DNA from: JBBRNH01 sp038230415 | GTDB lineage: Bacteria > Bacteroidota > Bacteroidia > Cytophagales > Spirosomataceae | DNA length: 14,954 nt | Direction: 5' to 3' | Assembly (NCBI GenBank): GCA_038230415.1 | Contig: JBBRNH010000112.1 | Span: forward strand, 1 to 14,954 | Part shown: in pieces, positions 13,165-14,954 of the stretch | How positions within the stretch are numbered: position 1 is the first letter of the stretch | Layout of the letters: the number at the start of each line of letters is the position of its first letter | The notes under the pieces: generated by a model | Database searches by the model: none | What the model was told of the DNA's origin: nothing | Seen by the model: the letters and a program-made list of their open reading frames with translations, nothing else | Position numbers and translations under genes: made by a program

Positions 13165-13779
13165 ATGAATTATCTGCTTCTTTTTTCCCTGATGACCACG
13201 CCCGCGCTGGCCCAGCCACCGGCTCCGGCACCCCCCGCGCCCGCCACCGAAACCCGCTCCATGAGCCGGACGGTGATTACCACCACCACCTCACCCGCGG
13301 CCTACACCGACCGCGACGCAATTCTGACCCTGCTCAAAGACCGCCTGAAGGCCACCAACGACCGGAACCCCGACCGGATAGCGGCCTGTTTCACGACCGA
13401 TGCTACCGTTATCGTCAACGGCGAGTTGACGCGAACCCTGACGGCATACATAGATGGACTGGCGGCAGCAACCGGTAACAGTACGGGTAACGGAACCGGC
13501 AAGAACAGCGATAAACCGGCGACGATCAGCAACCAGCAAATCACCCGGCTCCGCATCGAGAATAATTTTGCCTTCGTCACCGAAACCTACGACGAGATCC
13601 CGGCAACCGAACCCGAACCCGCCGGGAGCATGGCCCCTGCTGTTACTGTTGTAACTGCTGAAAAAAAGGCCAGACCCGGTAGCCGCGAACCGCGCCCGGC
13701 GGTGGTGCTGGAGGTGCTGAAAAAAGGCGAAGACGGTCGCTGGCGGATTACGCATTTCCACGTCTCAACGAAACGATAG
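13165..13779 (+). CDS. Secreted NTF2-like (SnoaL/DUF4440-type) protein
   Basis: 204 residues. The signal peptide is MNYLLLFSLMTTPALAQ (1-17), followed by a Pro/Ala-rich link to about 28. The domain from about 48 to 200 has the NTF2-fold layout: AILTLLKDRLKATNDRNPDR (52-71), AACFTTDATVIVNG (73-86), a middle helix, then QQITRLRIENNFAFVTETYD and a final GRWRITHFHVS strand. This fold hosts diverse enzymes and binding proteins, so no reaction is assigned. Two inserts interrupt it: a Gly/Asn/Thr-rich stretch (102-115) and a charged loop with Pro (145-178). The TAG stop is inside the left arm of the palindrome at 13776-13917. Confidence 0.7.
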   Translation: MNYLLLFSLMTTPALAQPPAPAPPAPATETRSMSRTVITTTTSPAAYTDRDAILTLLKDRLKATNDRNPDRIAACFTTDATVIVNGELTRTLTAYIDGLAAATGNSTGNGTGKNSDKPATISNQQITRLRIENNFAFVTETYDEIPATEPEPAGSMAPAVTVVTAEKKARPGSREPRPAVVLEVLKKGEDGRWRITHFHVSTKR

Positions 13780-13917
13780 AACCGCACGGGCGGCCCCGGC
13801 GGATAACGCAAATTTCAGGGATTCACGCAGATTTTTTTCTTCCATAGTAGAGAAAGGAAAATCTGCGTGAATCCCTGAAATCTGCGTCATCTGCCGGGGC
13901 CGCCCGTGCGGTTCTAT
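13776..13917. repeat. Composite 60-bp-arm palindrome (ACGCAGAT family, copy 2, on a GC-rich stem)
   Basis: Arms 13776-13835 and 13858-13917 pair over 60 bases with three mismatches; the spacer is 22 bases. The outer 25 bp (CCGCACGGGCGGCCCCGGC core) are perfect, GC-rich and look like a terminator stem. The inner 35 bp are the ACGCAGAT module also seen at 11988-12087. It lies between convergent genes and contains the stop codon of the NTF2-like gene. The right arm is followed by TTTTTTGG, so it is well placed to end transcription from the left. Confidence 0.88.
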
Positions 13918-13928
13918 TTTTTGGTTGA

Positions 13929-14807
13929 TCAGTACGCTACCGAACCTGAACCCACTGTGGCCGTTGGGCCGGCAACGGGCGAGAGAATAAAGTTCGCCAA
14001 ATCCTGATTGAGCCGGTCTTTCTCGGTCACAAACAGGCCGTGCGGTGCGCCATCATAGATGATATACTGGGCGTTGGGCATGAGTTTGGCCGTTTGCTCG
14101 CCCGATGAGTTAATGGGAACCGTTTTGTCGGCATCGCCGTGAATGATGAGCGTCGGTACGTTGATAGCCGCCACGTCGCGCCGGAAGTCGGTGGTGGCAA
14201 AGGCACCGGCGCAATCCAGCGTAGCCTGGTGGGAGGCCATGTAGGCCCGGCCAAAGTCGCCCATCAGGTGAGCCTCGCTAACGGGGTGACTGATGAGGTT
14301 TACGCCGTAAAACGACTTGGCAAAGGTTTGCAGGAAATCAGCCCGGTCTTTCTTCATCTGCGCCGTCATATCGTCAAATACGCTCTGATCAACGCCGTCG
14401 GGGTTATCGCCGGTTTTGAGCATAAACGGCGTTACGGCACTGATGAGTACGGCTTTCGAGACCCGCGCCCCCCCGTAGGTGCCAAAATACCGGGCCACCT
14501 CGCCCCCGCCCATCGAGAAACCCGCCAGGGTAACATCCTGCAAGTCGAGGCCATCTAAGATGGCTTTCAGATCAGCCGTCAGTGTGTCATAGTCATAGCC
14601 GGTAACGGGTTTGTCCGACAGCCCGAAGCCGCGCCGGTCGTAGGCAATCACGCGAATGCCGTGCCGGGGCAATTCGGCGAGTTGATAATCCCACATGGCG
14701 TGGTGCAGGGGCCAGCCGTGAATCAGTACAACCGTAGCACTGGCATTGCCGGGGTTCAGATCGGTGTAGTACAGGTTTACACCCGAATCGGTTTTAATGA
14801 AGCTCAT
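13929..14807 (-). CDS. Alpha/beta hydrolase (non-heme chloroperoxidase / arylesterase-like)
   Basis: 292 residues from the ATG at 14807. The oxyanion-hole motif is LIHGWPLHHAMWD (28-40), followed by RVIAYDRRGFGLSDKP (52-67). The nucleophile elbow is GFSMGGGE with Ser98. The acid is Asp225 in IIHGDADKTVP and the base His256 in DGAPHGL. This motif combination is typical of the cofactor-free haloperoxidase/arylesterase group; the natural activity is usually ester or lactone hydrolysis and the substrate cannot be read from sequence. There is no signal peptide, so it is cytoplasmic. About 15 residues (VAGPTATVGSGSVAY) extend past the usual C-terminus. The frame is open to a TTG at 14852, but those codons do not fit the family. 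Confidence 0.91.
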   Translation of the reverse strand: MSFIKTDSGVNLYYTDLNPGNASATVVLIHGWPLHHAMWDYQLAELPRHGIRVIAYDRRGFGLSDKPVTGYDYDTLTADLKAILDGLDLQDVTLAGFSMGGGEVARYFGTYGGARVSKAVLISAVTPFMLKTGDNPDGVDQSVFDDMTAQMKKDRADFLQTFAKSFYGVNLISHPVSEAHLMGDFGRAYMASHQATLDCAGAFATTDFRRDVAAINVPTLIIHGDADKTVPINSSGEQTAKLMPNAQYIIYDGAPHGLFVTEKDRLNQDLANFILSPVAGPTATVGSGSVAY

Positions 14808-14879
14808 AACGGATTGATTGGTTTGTTCAACCAAATCAACCCCAACGAGCAAGGAGTAGCTGCTGAAAGTGAGTAACCG

Positions 14880-14954
14880 GGTCGTGGGGGGGGGGTGTGG
14901 GGGGGAGTTTGTGTGTGTTATTTGGTTTTGGGGGGGGGGTGATGGGGTAGGGCA
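14880..14954. other. G-rich low-complexity end of the window, possible assembly artefact
   Basis: The last 75 bases contain runs of 10, 7 and 10 G (14886-14895, 14899-14905, 14930-14939) with GT repeats and almost no C or A. Nothing else in the window looks like this. It would lie upstream of the hydrolase gene. Low-quality sequence at a contig edge is the simplest reading; a real G-rich tract is possible. Confidence 0.5.

Noticed and set aside
11988..13917. Insertion-sequence ends or a composite transposon bounded by the two ACGCAGAT repeats
   Set aside because: No transposase between or beside them, no target duplication seen, and the enclosed genes look like ordinary chromosomal genes. 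Each repeat is a complete palindrome by itself.

Overview
The window looks like chromosomal DNA from a Bacteroidota bacterium of the order Cytophagales, probably near Spirosoma or Fibrella. Four things point there: a serine protease with a type IX secretion (T9SS)-style C-terminus, several Bacteroidota-typical families (DUF4494, DUF2911, a helix-turn-helix protein with a conserved IFYTDGTFREF tail), start codons without good Shine-Dalgarno sequences, and promoters of the TTTG / TAnnTTTG type. The genus is an inference. Genes are roughly half or more GC, while several intergenic stretches are very AT-rich.

Layout. Positions 3-188 are the 3' end of gyrA (+). A secreted TPR/coiled-coil protein follows (286-1740, +). 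Facing it are an HTH regulator (1936-2439, -) and, beyond an AT-rich gap, dapD of lysine and cell-wall biosynthesis (2830-3681, -). A 600-base intergenic region with a cluster of TACTAA/TTAGTA words leads into gap (4289-5293, +), which has a clean intrinsic terminator. A minus-strand series follows in transcription order: a TonB-like protein (8676-7717), folC (7627-6215) and trmB (6125-5472). Divergent from it are a predicted lipoprotein (8760-9548, +) and a secreted S8 protease (9641-11425, +). The right end holds DUF4494 (11471-11977, -), DUF2911 (12103-13017, -), a secreted NTF2-like protein (13165-13779, +) and an alpha/beta hydrolase (13929-14807, -). The last 75 bases are low-complexity and G-rich and may be a contig-edge artefact.

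How the genes fit together. Most are independent housekeeping or cell-envelope genes, and I see no defence system, prophage, transposase, CRISPR array or RNA gene. Five of the fifteen longest reading frames start too far upstream. For gap and the HTH gene, a promoter-like -7 box lies inside or next to the extra sequence. For the protease and DUF2911, a signal peptide marks the internal start.

The most unusual content is between the genes. Most junctions carry a long palindrome, far longer than an ordinary terminator needs. Several are built from short iterated words (AGTGAAG, ACGCAGAT, GTCAT), two families appear twice in the window, and three palindromes contain the stop codon of a neighbouring gene. 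Similar words also appear inside two coding regions as low-complexity linkers. This repeat layer is the best candidate for follow-up; I do not claim a new enzymatic system.
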